A DNA stretch of 64,000 nt from DASCOT01 sp965197275 (GCA_965197275.1 CBDAMQ010000027.1:302651-366650), one strand, 5' to 3'; shown: positions 18,308 to 27,087, counted from the first letter of the stretch. The notes: generated by a model not told the origin, from the letters alone. Numbers and translations: made by a program.

Positions 18308-21300
18308 TCAAGGGCGGCGGTCAAGGACGGCGTACACGACGGGCACGACGACAAGCGTCAATACGGTCGAGGTGAGTAGGCCGGCGATCACGGTCACCGC
18401 CATAGGCGTCCGGATCTCGGCGCCGTCGCCCAGTCCCATGGCCATCGGCAACAATCCGATCACCGTCGTGCACGTCGTCATGAGGATGGGACGAAGACGC
18501 ACGCTTCCGGCCGTCACGATCGCGTCGAGCTTGTTGATCCCCTCGCGGCGAAGGTGGTTGATGTAGTCGACGAGCACGATTGCGTTGTTGACCACGATTC
18601 CGGCCAGCATGATGCAGCCGAGGAGGACCACGACGCTCAGCGGAATCTGCAACCACCAGAGCGTGAGAACCACACCTACCCCGGCTAGCGGGATCGAAAA
18701 CAGGATCACGAACGGATGCACCAGGGACTCGAACTGCGACGCCATCACCACGTAGACGAGGAAGATCGCCAACGACAGGGCGAACGTCAGCGAGCGAGTG
18801 GAGCGCTCCATCTCCTCGCGCTGGCCGGTTACCGCGAACGAGTAGTCTCCCGGCTGGCGAAGCTCGAGCAGCTCGTCCTCGATGGCGGTAGTGGCTGACG
18901 CCAGATCGATACTGGTGCTGGCCGATATGACCGCCGATCGCCGCTGATCGATCCGGCGCACCTCGCTCGGTCCCTCGGCCAGGCGAAGATCGGCGACCGC
19001 GTCCAGCCGGATCGGGTTCGTCTGCCCGGGGTTGACCACGAGGCGATGCAGGTCGTCGATCGTTGCCCGATCCTCAGGCCGGACACGCACACGAATATCA
19101 ACCCGCCGGTCGCCGCGGCGGAAGCGGCTGGCGACATCGCCCTGCACCTTGTTGCGGACGAGCCCAGCCACCTGGGATATGTCGAGCCCGTACCGTGACA
19201 GGCGCTCTCGATCGTAGTGGATCTGGATTTCGGGATGGCCGCGTTGCAGCGTCGACTTGACGTCGGCAAGCACACCCAACGCTGCAAGTCGGACAGCGAC
19301 TTCCTCCGAGACTACCCGGAGGGTTTCCAGGTCGTTGGCTCGAACCTCTACCTCGATCGGGGTCTTGGTCGAGAAGATCGCCGGGCGCGAGATCTTGGTG
19401 ACCACGTTCGGCGTGCCAGCGAGCGCAGCGCGCACCCCCGCAATGACGTCGTCTTCGCTTCGCACCGGGGCATCACCGCGCTGCAGCCGGACAGTGAAGC
19501 GGCCGCTGTGCTCGCCGGCCTCAGGGTCAGGATCGAACTCGTCGCGGTCCACGCCGATGGCCGTCGCCACCGCTTCGACTCCCGATTCCACGCGGATCCG
19601 TTGCTCCAGGGGTAGGAGAGTGGCGTCGGTGGCCTCCAGTGGAGTCCCTACCGGCAGCCGGGCCTGAACGTCGAAGATGCGTTGTCGCACCTCGGGAATG
19701 AGCTCCATGCCGAGTCGAGGCGTTACCGTCCACAAAGTCATCGCGGTCAGAGCGAGCAGCGCGGCGGCGGTGATCTCCGGTTGAGCAAGTGCCCCCCGCA
19801 GCAGCGGCGGATAGGCTCGGCGAACGATGTCGAGCGCGGCGTCGAAGATCCGCAGGAACGGTGAAGCGAGCAAGATCACGAGGCCCACAATCGTACCGGC
19901 AGCAGCGCTCATCGCCACGGCCAGCGCGATACCTAGCGTTACGAGCAACTTGCCAATCGCCGACAACAGCAACTGCACAGGAGTGCGAAGCAACAATACG
20001 TAGATGCCGGCGACCAGCGCGACCGGCAGCCACAGGAGGCGCGCTAGTTTGCCGCGGCGTTGGGCATCCTCGAGCAGCGCGACGATGCTTTGTTGCAGGG
20101 CTCCCGGTGTCGTGAACTCCAGCAGCTCCGCCCACACGTGTGTATACGGTGCGTATCCGACAACCGTGTGGGCGTTGCTGAACGCGACCAGCCGACTCCA
20201 TCTGATCCGCCAGGCCCACAGCGGCGCCGATAGCATCGCTGCTGCCAGCAAGATGGTTTTCGCCAGGACCAGTGGGACCCCGAGCAGCGACCACAGGAGG
20301 ATCATCGGCGCACGGCCGATCGGACCGGTGGCGTGCCGCCGTATCGCGGCGACCAGACCGCTGGGGGCCTCGTCGTCGCCCTCCTTTGAAGCAGGTGCGG
20401 TGCCGAGGGATTCGAGCGATGCAAGAAACGGACGCGAGGCCAGCATCGGTACCAGAAACAGTGCCGCGAGCAAGGATGTCAATAGCGAGAACACGACCGT
20501 CAGCGAGAGATCGCCGAAGACCTGTCCGGCGACGCCCTCCACGAACACGATCGGTGCGAAGACGGCAACCGTGGTGAGCGTGGAGGCGATTACTGCTGTC
20601 CCCACCTCGCCGGTGCCGCGGATGATCGCCGCGATCATCGCGTCGCCCTCCTCACGGCACCGAGTGATGCTCTCGAGCACCACGACGGAGTTGTCGACCA
20701 GCATGCCGATGCCGAGCGCCAGTCCGCCCAGGCTCATGATGTTGAGCGAAACGCCAACCTGGAGCATCGGCGCGAAGGTGGCGACGATCGACACCGGGAT
20801 GGCGACGGCAATGATTAGCGTCGGTACCAGTCGGCGAAGAAACAGGTAGAGCACGACGATCGCCAGAATCCCACCCCATACGGCGGTCGATCTCACCTCG
20901 TCAATGGCGTTCTCGATGAAGGTCGACTGATCGGACAGCAGAGTGATCGAGACGCCGGGCGGCAGCGTGTAGGCGAGGTAATTCGTCATCTGGCGCGACA
21001 GCCGTTCCTGAGCGCGCTGGTCTTCGCTCGAATCTCCGGTGTCGCTGTCGGCCTGGAAGGCTTGCTGCGCTGCTGTACCGAAGACCCGGCTCCGAATCGT
21101 GTCGGCCACCTCGACGATGTTCGCGTCGGCTTCCTTGAAGATGGCGATCTCGACGCTCTCCTCCCCGTTGACGCGGGTGATGACGTCGCGCTCCACATGA
21201 TCACGAAACACCACACCCACGTCGCCAACGCGTACCGTCGCACCATCACGCAACGCAACTGCGATTTCGGCGATTTCGTCGAGACTGCGGAATTCGTTCA

Positions 21301-22016
21301 GGGTGCGAACTACGTACTCTGTCTGACCCTCTTGGAGGTTGCCGCCGGCGAGGTTGACGTTGGCGGCGGCCAGACGGTTCCCGACTTCCGCAATCGACAA
21401 GCGGAAGGTCGCCAAGCGGCGCTCATCGAGCTCGACGCGTATCTCCTCTTCGAGGCCTCCCTTCACCTTTACGGCGGCGACTCCCGGTAGGGATTCGAGG
21501 TCGCGCCGGATCTCCTCTTCGGCATGTACGCGCAGAAAGTACAGGTCACGCTCGCCGTGCAATCCGAGGGCGGATGACCGGGTCGAGCTGCGGATCGTAG
21601 CGGAGGATCAAGGGACGCGACGCTTCATCCGGCAAGAACACCTGGTCGAGTTTCTCGCGCACCTCCTGAGTGGCGCTGTTCATGTCGGTTCCCCATGCGA
21701 AGTCGAGGATCACGTCCGACAGTCCAGCGCGAGATACGGAGGAGATGCGAACCAGGCCGGCGACTACGCCGAGCTCCTGTTCAACCGGGCGGGAGACCGC
21801 GGTCTCGACTTCCTCGGGTGCGCTACCCGGGAACTCGGTCCGAACCGTGAGGCTGGGGTAGGTGAGGTCCGGCATCAGGTTCAACGGCAGCAAGCTGTAC
21901 GAGACGCCGCCGAACACGCCCAGGGCGAGGAACGACATCAGAATTGCCACCGGCCGGCGCGTGGTGAAGGCGAAGCCCTGGTTGACGGCGCTGTCGTTGC
22001 GGACGGGATCAGTCAT
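18308..22016 (-). CDS. RND efflux permease with extra membrane insert, apparent frameshift near 21569
   Basis: The first permease of the operon. MTDPVRNDSAVNQGFAFTTRRPVAILMSF (ATG 22016) begins a normal RND N-terminus. The frame breaks at the GGG run 21568-21570 after LDPVIR and resumes as LGLHGERDLYFLRVHAEEE, continuing to 18308; removal of one base joins them. The joined protein is about 1235 residues, some 190 longer than usual. The excess lies between helices 6 and 7 (about 19840-20425) and has several extra hydrophobic segments. Proton-relay helices (LGGLALGIGMLVDNSVVVLE; LLGCIMLAGIVVNNAIVLVDYIN) are intact. The frameshift is most likely a sequencing indel. Confidence 0.85.
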
Positions 22017-22052
22017 CGCGGCCGCAGCCCGCGGCGCTTCCACCACGCTGTG

Positions 22053-23168
22053 CTAGCGTTCGGTCGCGAGGCCCACCGCGCCACCGCTGACGAGTCGTAC
22101 GGGCAAGCCGGTACGCAGCGAGTCGTGGCCGAGTGTGACGATTCGATCACCCGGCTTTGCACCGCTCAGGACCTCGACCCATTCAGCGTTTCCAGAGCCC
22201 AGCCGGACCGGAACCTGCGTGGCTTCCAGGTCTGGCTCCTCGCCATCGACTCGGTACACGGTTGTCGCGTCTCCTGCATAGACGATCGCGCGCTTCGGCA
22301 ACAGCAGAGCATCGTCGCGGCGCCCGGTGGTGATGCGCACGTTCACGAACATGCCGGGGCGTAGATGCTCGGAGCTCTCGATGCGCACGGTCACCTTGGC
22401 AGTTCCAGATTGCGGATCGACCACCGGCGCTATGCGCTCGACCGCGGCTTCGAAATCGGTAGACGGTAGAACGTCCGTGGTGACCTCGGCGTGCTGGCCT
22501 TGAGCCAAGCCGGGCAGGTCGGACTCAGGCACGTGAACGTGCACCCAGAGTCGATCCGGATTGACAATCGTGAACAGGTGTTGGTTCGCCGAGACTCGCG
22601 CGCCTCGATGAACCATCCGGGCGCTAATCACACCGTCGATAGGAGCGCGGACGGAAGCCTCGCCGAGATCGATGCGAGCCTGCTCATGTGCGAGCTCGGC
22701 CTGGCGAAGGTCGTACTTCGCTTGGTCGAAGTCGACGCGCGACAGCACGCCCTCGGAAAGCATGCGCTCGTAGCGCGTCAGATCAGCGCGCTTCTTGTCG
22801 GCCTCGGCCTCTGCTCGCGCGGCGGCGAGACGATATTCGTTCGGGTCGAGCTCGACCATCACGTCGCCGCGGCTCAGTCGAGCGCCTTCCTCCACCAGCA
22901 GGCTGTCCACCTGGCCTGGGACTTTCGCCAGCACTTCGACGAGCTCGACGGCCTCGAGGTTGCCGGATGCCAGAATCCAAGACGCCATAGGCCCACGGTC
23001 AATCGTAGCCACCACCACCGGTACGGCGTCCAGCTGGACGACATCGGGCGCTTCTTCCGCCGCGACACTGGCGGCTGCCCTCGGGTCTCCCGGGCCACAG
23101 GCGATCGTGGTCGCTAGCGATAGGACGAGCACACCGTACAGACAGATTCGAGAGCGCGCCGTTGTCAT
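22053..23168 (-). CDS. RND-type periplasmic adaptor lipoprotein
   Basis: A 371-residue membrane-fusion protein that opens the RND operon. Starting at ATG 23168 it has a signal peptide with a lipobox-like end (LSLATTIACGPGD), so Cys is probably lipidated. Lipoyl halves (LVEVLAKVPGQVDSLLVEEGARLSRGDVMVELD and ASVRAPIDGVISARMVHRGARV) flank a short helical hairpin, followed by beta-barrel and membrane-proximal domains ending VLSGAKPGDRIVTLGHDSLRTGLPVRL. It would couple the two permeases to an outer-membrane channel not encoded here. A longer in-frame upstream extension to 23465 has no family resemblance and is rejected. Confidence 0.9.
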   Translation of the reverse strand: MTTARSRICLYGVLVLSLATTIACGPGDPRAAASVAAEEAPDVVQLDAVPVVVATIDRGPMASWILASGNLEAVELVEVLAKVPGQVDSLLVEEGARLSRGDVMVELDPNEYRLAAARAEAEADKKRADLTRYERMLSEGVLSRVDFDQAKYDLRQAELAHEQARIDLGEASVRAPIDGVISARMVHRGARVSANQHLFTIVNPDRLWVHVHVPESDLPGLAQGQHAEVTTDVLPSTDFEAAVERIAPVVDPQSGTAKVTVRIESSEHLRPGMFVNVRITTGRRDDALLLPKRAIVYAGDATTVYRVDGEEPDLEATQVPVRLGSGNAEWVEVLSGAKPGDRIVTLGHDSLRTGLPVRLVSGGAVGLATER

Positions 23169-23534
23169 TGTCTTGTTCGTCCGAGCCGCCGGGGTTTCTC
23201 TTCGTAGCAGGTTCGTGGTGCGGTTATCCACAGATACGGCGCACCGTGCTGTCGGTTTCATCTTGCGGGGGGAACGGGGCGGGGGACCGACGCAACTGAC
23301 AACTGTCAATGTAACCCGGCGCGGTGTCGCCGAGTAGCACTTTTTTCTGCCAGTTCGAGCACCGCATTGAGGAGCCCACCATCGGTCCGAACAGTGCTTC
23401 GTGATGCGTGCATTTTTTTCGGGAATCCGGTGCGTCGACTTACACCCCTTCGGTACGTGGACCATAATTTCCGCTCATGGCGGTTCCACTCTGGCAACCG
23501 CGATCTCTTGGGGGCACCAGAAGGGGGTATAGGG
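23169..23534. other. divergent gene-free region of 366 bases
   Basis: The region separates the RND operon (minus) from the Lys-rich gene (plus). It contains two T-runs (around 23340-23346 and 23412-23418) and a CATAAT at 23463-23468 that could be a -10 box for the Lys-rich gene, without a good -35. No hidden gene or RNA was recognised. Confidence 0.35.
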
Positions 23535-23864
23535 GTGGCTGCGAAGAAGAAAAAGAAGAAGCCAACTCGGAAGAAGGCGACCAAGAAGAGAGCCGCCAAG
23601 AAGAAGGTGACCAAGAAGAAGGCTGCCAAGAAGAAAGTGACCAAGAAGAAGGCCGCCAAGGCGACCAAGAAGAAGGCCAAGAAGAAGGCCGACCAAGAAG
23701 AAGGCCGCCAAGAAGAAGGTGACCAAGAAGAAGGCCGCCAAGGCGACCAAGAAGAAGGTGCCAAGAAGAAGACCAAGAAAAAGGCTGCCAAGAAGAAGAC
23801 CAAGAAAAAGGCTGCCAAGAAGAAGACTAAGAAAAAGGCCGCCAAGAAGCGGGGCAGGCGCTGA
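23535..23864 (+). CDS. Lys-rich histone-H1-tail-like protein with an internal acidic block
   Basis: A 109-residue low-complexity protein starting at GTG 23535 after a G-rich stretch. Residues 1-52 and 76-109 are made of KKKAAK / KKKVTK / TKKKAAK units like the C-terminal tails of bacterial histone-H1-like and AlgP-like proteins, suggesting non-specific DNA binding. Residues 53-75 instead read DQEEGRQEEGD..., because one extra base near 23690 and one missing base near 23760 put the same repeat in another frame. If those indels are errors, the protein is Lys-rich throughout. It ends KKRGRR and is followed by a strong terminator. Confidence 0.75.
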   Translation: MAAKKKKKKPTRKKATKKRAAKKKVTKKKAAKKKVTKKKAAKATKKKAKKKADQEEGRQEEGDQEEGRQGDQEEGAKKKTKKKAAKKKTKKKAAKKKTKKKAAKKRGRR

Positions 23865-23910
23865 TTCTCGAGGCGCGCTATACGAGCAAGCTACCAGTCG
23901 AGAAAAGGAG

Positions 23911-23940
23911 GGGAGCGGGCGATCCGGCCCGCTCCCTTTT
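23911..23940 (+). terminator. rho-independent terminator
   Basis: A perfect 10-base stem GGGAGCGGGC (23911-23920) / GCCCGCTCCC (23927-23936) with a 6-base loop is followed by TTTT. A matching AAAA-containing flank on the other side (CGAGAAAAG ... TTTTCTCG) could make it bidirectional. It separates the Lys-rich gene from mutM. Confidence 0.88.
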
Positions 23941-24011
23941 CTCGTTGACTGGCTGCGCGAACCGTTGCGACCGTCGCCGGCCCTGCTTGGCAGATCGATC
24001 GGTTCCGAACG

Positions 24012-24848
24012 ATGCCTGAGTTGCCCGAAGTCGAGACCGTTCGTCGGGGCCTGGAGCCGCAGTTGGTTGGCGCGCGGCTCGAGCGCGTTGTAGTGCGTGA
24101 GCCTCGGTTGCGCGAGAAGATCAATCTCGGCGCCCTACTGCGTCTGGTGGGTAGCAGCGTTGAGGCCGTTCGTCGGCGTGCAAAGTACCTCGTTGTCGAC
24201 ACGTCGGCTGGCGAGTCGCTGGTCATCCACCTCGGGATGAGCGGTCGCTTGGTTTGGTCATCGCCGACGTCGGCGCTCCGGCGACACGATCACGTGAGCC
24301 TCTGGTGGTCGTCGCGGCAACCTTCTTCACCCCGGGAGCTGAGGTACAACGATCCGCGCCGGTTCGGCTTGATGCTCGTGATTCCCAGAGCGCGACTGGA
24401 TAGCCATCGACTCTTCGAGCATCTGGGCCCGGATCCGTTTGGAGTCGGGTTCACGGCGGAGTATCTGCACGCCACGGCTCGAGGTCGGAGGCGCCCGGTC
24501 AAGAACCTGCTCATGGACGCCCGGGTAGTGACCGGGATCGGCAACATCTACGCCAGCGAAGCGTTGTGGCTGGCAGGCATCCACCCGACGACAGCGTGTC
24601 GGCGCATCGCGGCTCCTCGCTGGCAACGTTTGCACGCCGGATGTATCGAGGTGCTCGAGGCCGCGTTGCGGCAAGGCGGCACGACCCTCAGCGACTTTCG
24701 CGATGTGGATGGTGATCGTGGTTATTTCGCTCTGCGGCTACAAGTTTACGATCGCGCCGGTGGCGAATGTCGGCGATGCGCGGCGACGATCCGCCGCGTA
24801 GTCCAGGCTGGACGTTCTACGTACTACTGCCCTCGCTGCCAGCGGTGA
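24012..24848 (+). CDS. mutM: formamidopyrimidine-DNA glycosylase
   Basis: A 278-residue Fpg/MutM that removes oxidised purines such as 8-oxoguanine and nicks the abasic site. It starts MPELPEVETVRRGL, in which Pro2 is the catalytic nucleophile and Glu3 the general acid. The helix-two-turn-helix segment (NLLMDARVVTGIGNIYASEALWLAGIHP) and the C-terminal zinc finger (CRRCAATIRRVVQAGRSTYYCPRCQR, four Cys) are intact. It stands 4 bases from the convergent selenoprotein gene. Two oxidative-damage-related genes side by side is suggestive but may be chance. Confidence 0.97.
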   Translation: MPELPEVETVRRGLEPQLVGARLERVVVREPRLREKINLGALLRLVGSSVEAVRRRAKYLVVDTSAGESLVIHLGMSGRLVWSSPTSALRRHDHVSLWWSSRQPSSPRELRYNDPRRFGLMLVIPRARLDSHRLFEHLGPDPFGVGFTAEYLHATARGRRRPVKNLLMDARVVTGIGNIYASEALWLAGIHPTTACRRIAAPRWQRLHAGCIEVLEAALRQGGTTLSDFRDVDGDRGYFALRLQVYDRAGGECRRCAATIRRVVQAGRSTYYCPRCQR

Positions 24849-24851
24849 TCT

Positions 24852-25085
24852 TCAAGACCGCTCGCGCAGAAGCTGCAGTATCGAATCCTCATCGGGAAAG
24901 GACCCGGTGGCCAGCTTGGAGTACGCGAGCTCGCCATCCACTTCAAGTTCGAACTTCCCACCCGCCTGCGGCAACAGGCTCATCGTCGAGATGTTCTGCT
25001 TGAACTCCGACAGAATCTTGGCCGTCAGACTGACGGCCTGAGGCTCATACCCTCAAGCAGCTCAATAGGTCAGAGTTATCTTCAT
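24852..25085 (-). CDS. SelW/SelT/SelH (Rdx) family selenoprotein with two in-frame UGA codons (UxxU)
   Basis: Reading UGA at 25062-25064 and 25053-25055 as selenocysteine gives a 77-residue Rdx-family protein: MKITLTY-U-A-A-U-GYEPQAVSL, then a helix (TAKILSEFKQNI), and the family's ending motifs GGKFELEVDGELAYSKL and TGSFPDEDSILQLL. In this family the redox motif is CxxC or CxxU directly before GY/GW; here both positions are UGA. UGA serves as the normal stop elsewhere in the window, so code reassignment is unlikely. A perfect hairpin after the second UGA fits a bacterial SECIS. ATG 25085 has GGAG nine bases upstream; an ATG at 25094 is also possible. Selenocysteine is inferred, not shown. 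Confidence 0.8.
25020..25038 (-). promoter_or_regulatory. candidate bacterial SECIS hairpin
   Basis: On the minus strand GGCCGTCA-GTC-TGACGGCC forms a perfect 8-base stem with a 3-base loop starting with G (or a 7-base stem with loop AGTCT). It begins 14 bases after the second UGA and its loop lies about 22 bases from it and about 31 from the first, both within the 16-37 base range described for bacterial SECIS elements. The loop resembles that of E. coli fdhF (AGGUCU). One element could serve both codons. Confidence 0.65.
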
Positions 25086-25176
25086 CGGTCGCATCTCCGG
25101 CTGACGAGTGGTTGACCCCGAGGTGGGGAGTATATCGACAAGCCGTCGCGGCGGTGCTCTGTGTGCGCGCCGCCGA

Positions 25177-25204
25177 GGGAGCGCCCCTGTGGCCGGAGGC
25201 TCCC
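25177..25204 (-). terminator. hairpin downstream of small gene at 25227
   Basis: GGGAGC (25177-25182) pairs with GCTCCC (25199-25204) with partial inner pairing (GCC/GGC). It lies 23 bases past the stop of the minus-strand gene at 25227-25601 and resembles the hairpins at 13357 and 23911. There is no clear T-run, so its role as a terminator is tentative. Confidence 0.35.
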
Positions 25205-25226
25205 GACATGCGTCGCGTGCCTCTCG

Positions 25227-25601
25227 CTAGTACTGCAACTCGTCGCCGATCTCTTCAACCCATGCGCGTAGGTGGCGACGGATGACATCGGGCTCGATGT
25301 TGAGCACCATGCATACCGCGTCGAACCCTGTGTTCTCGCCGAAGAACCAGTACTCCGGATCGCAGCCGTCGGCCAGGATAGAGCGGAGGGTCTTGGCGGA
25401 TACGGGATTCGCCTCGGGATCTTGTCGATGGGACGTGTAGATCTTGAAATCGTCGATCGCACGCAATAACACCTCGCCCCAGAGCACAGACTCGGGCGTT
25501 CCGGTCAGATACTGGGCCGCGTGAATGGAACCGGCCGGCGCGACCTCGCGCTCGAGACGCGGGCGAGAGCGACGTGCGTTTAAATGACTGTTAGACGTCA
25601 T
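25227..25601 (-). CDS. uncharacterised small protein, family member B
   Basis: A 124-residue protein. After a basic, probably disordered N-terminus of about 35 residues comes VLWGEVLLRAIDDFKIYTSHRQ, a linker, and PEYWFFGENTGFDAVCMVLNIEPDVIRRHLRAW. The LWxxVxxxAxxD helix and the FDxxC-LxIxxxxIRRxL segment match the proteins at 13419 and 27566. The end looks like a helix-turn-helix. No family name or function is known to me. It is transcribed out of a very AT-rich island containing phased repeats, and a possible terminator hairpin follows. Confidence 0.72.
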   Translation of the reverse strand: MTSNSHLNARRSRPRLEREVAPAGSIHAAQYLTGTPESVLWGEVLLRAIDDFKIYTSHRQDPEANPVSAKTLRSILADGCDPEYWFFGENTGFDAVCMVLNIEPDVIRRHLRAWVEEIGDELQY

Positions 25602-25885
25602 AACTAATCTCCAGAATTTTTTAGTATTAAAAGCTAACTAAAGATGTAATGTGAATTCGTTTAAATGTCAAATAATGTTTAATAAATATATTAAAATGAT
25701 TAATACTAACTAATACTGACTAATACGCGCAAATCGCAGATATAAATGGACTTATAGACACGTAGCAGCGGTGAGATGGGCCGCTACAGGCGAACTTAAG
25801 GCGCAAAGGTCGTTGCTCCTTTCGCTCCTGCCGCGGGGTAGATACCCTTTGTGCAGCGACGCCTGGGGACAATCGGAGGAAACCG
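25602..25885. promoter_or_regulatory. AT-rich divergent control region with 10-base phased repeats
   Basis: Between the minus-strand small gene and bactofilin lies an island with only 28 G/C in 120 bases (25621-25740), in otherwise GC-rich DNA. Three tandem 10-base units with shared TAATAC (25701-25710, 25711-25720, 25721-25730) repeat at one helical turn, and an inverted copy TTAGTATTA lies at 25621-25629. This looks like an operator array or bent DNA. GGAGGAAA at 25875-25882 is the bactofilin ribosome-binding site. Confidence 0.5.
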
Positions 25886-26437
25886 ATGGGTTGGTTCGAT
25901 AACGACGAGAAGGAAGGTACCGGCACGGCTCCGCCAGGACCGCAGGCTCCTGTCTCAGCGCCAGCGACTACGCCGTCCCGCGCGGCGGGGGGCTCGACAC
26001 TCGGCGAGCGCGTCCATGTGAACGGCACGATCACTTGCGATGAGGACCTCACGATCCTCGGCAAGGTGGAAGGCCAAATCCACGCGCGCGAAAAGCTGCT
26101 GATAGCCAAGGAAGCCCAGATACAGGCCGTGATCAAAGGTACGAAGGTCATGGTCGAGGGCACGGTGAAAGGCGACGTGCACGCGATCGGTACGCTGGTG
26201 TTGGGACCGACCGCGTCGTTCACTGGCAACATCAAGACCTCGTCGCTGCAGATCAGGGATGGGGCGTATCTCAAAGGCAGCGTCGAGATGGAGCCGGCGG
26301 CGACAGAGAAGCCGTCGGTGCCCGTCGTCGAGAAGCGGCCCCAGGAAGTCAAGGCCGCGCCAACGGTCGAGCCGGCTCGAATTCAAAAGGCTGCGGCAGC
26401 CAAGACCGTCAGAAAGACGCCGGCATCCGCCGGATAA
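25886..26437 (+). CDS. bactofilin (polymer-forming cytoskeletal protein)
   Basis: A 183-residue bactofilin. The N-terminus (MGWFDNDEKEGTG...) is a short disordered tail. The core (about residues 38-135) has the short-period right-handed beta-helix pattern: LGERVHVNGTITCDEDLTILGKVEGQI, then AREKLLIAKEAQIQAVIKGTKVMVEGTVKGDV and SFTGNIKTSSLQIRDGAYLKGSV. A Lys/Ala-rich tail follows. Bactofilins self-assemble at the inner face of the membrane and organise shape or peptidoglycan enzymes. A good GGAGGAAA precedes the ATG. Confidence 0.93.
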   Translation: MGWFDNDEKEGTGTAPPGPQAPVSAPATTPSRAAGGSTLGERVHVNGTITCDEDLTILGKVEGQIHAREKLLIAKEAQIQAVIKGTKVMVEGTVKGDVHAIGTLVLGPTASFTGNIKTSSLQIRDGAYLKGSVEMEPAATEKPSVPVVEKRPQEVKAAPTVEPARIQKAAAAKTVRKTPASAG

Positions 26438-26455
26438 CTCCAACCGCCACGATTG

Positions 26456-27073
26456 ATGGTGCTGCGACGGTCGAGCGGCGTCGTGGAGAATTCCGATCCC
26501 GCCGCCAGCGACTATTATTCGGCGCTCTTCGAGCGCTTCGTAGAAACGGTATCGCGGCTCGGGCCTGAAGCTGCCGTACTGGACCTCGGACCGACCACGC
26601 CATCGAACATCACCTTCTGGGCCCAACGCGGCCACCGCGTCTCCGCGGTAGATCTCGTGACGCGTCTCGAGCGCGGGACTGCGCTTGATCTCTCCGATAT
26701 CGAATACGGCGGAATCGTGTGCTGGAACGTGCTGACGCTGCTGCCCGAGGATCGTGCCCGCCAAATCGTTGCCGACCTGCGTTCGGTGCTGGTGCCCGGA
26801 GGCGCGATCTTCGCGGTCTTCGATGGCGATGGACGGACTGACCCGCCCAGTATCCGCTACCGCATCGTCAGCGAGTCGCGGCTTGCGTTCACACCGACCG
26901 ACTGGCCGCAGCAGCCGAGACCGGTCTCGACGCACGAGATCGATCGCTTCTTCGACGCGATGAAGCCGCGGCAGTTGACGGTCATGCGCCACGGCTCACG
27001 CGAGTCGATTGCTCAGCGGCCCGTCGATCGTCGTGGGCAAATGGTGGGCTTCGGCGAGCCGTGGCCCGAGTAG
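26456..27073 (+). CDS. class I SAM-dependent methyltransferase-like protein
   Basis: A 205-residue protein with a Rossmann-type methyltransferase pattern: AAVLDLGPTTPSNITFWAQRGHRVSAVDL (motif I with a less usual GPTT loop and acidic end of strand 2), IEYGGIVCWNVLTLLPEDRA (motif II region) and LRSVLVPGGAIFAVFDG (motif III). The substrate is unknown. ATG 26456 is used; a TTG lies directly before it. It lies 18 bases after bactofilin and just overlaps or abuts the DUF309 gene, so the three may be co-transcribed. Confidence 0.75.
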   Translation: MVLRRSSGVVENSDPAASDYYSALFERFVETVSRLGPEAAVLDLGPTTPSNITFWAQRGHRVSAVDLVTRLERGTALDLSDIEYGGIVCWNVLTLLPEDRARQIVADLRSVLVPGGAIFAVFDGDGRTDPPSIRYRIVSESRLAFTPTDWPQQPRPVSTHEIDRFFDAMKPRQLTVMRHGSRESIAQRPVDRRGQMVGFGEPWPE

Positions 27074-27087
27074 GTCCGGGGTCGTCG

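Noticed and set aside
23306..23845. Phe/Leu-rich minus-strand frame looking like a membrane protein
   Set aside because: It is the antisense of the Lys-rich repeat (AAG reads CTT); no start context and no family resemblance. The same applies to 43319-43912.
24852..25094. UGA as Trp or Gly (alternative genetic code) instead of selenocysteine
   Set aside because: UGA is the terminating codon of many intact genes here, e.g. the sigma factor, anti-sigma factor and mutM genes, so global reassignment does not fit.
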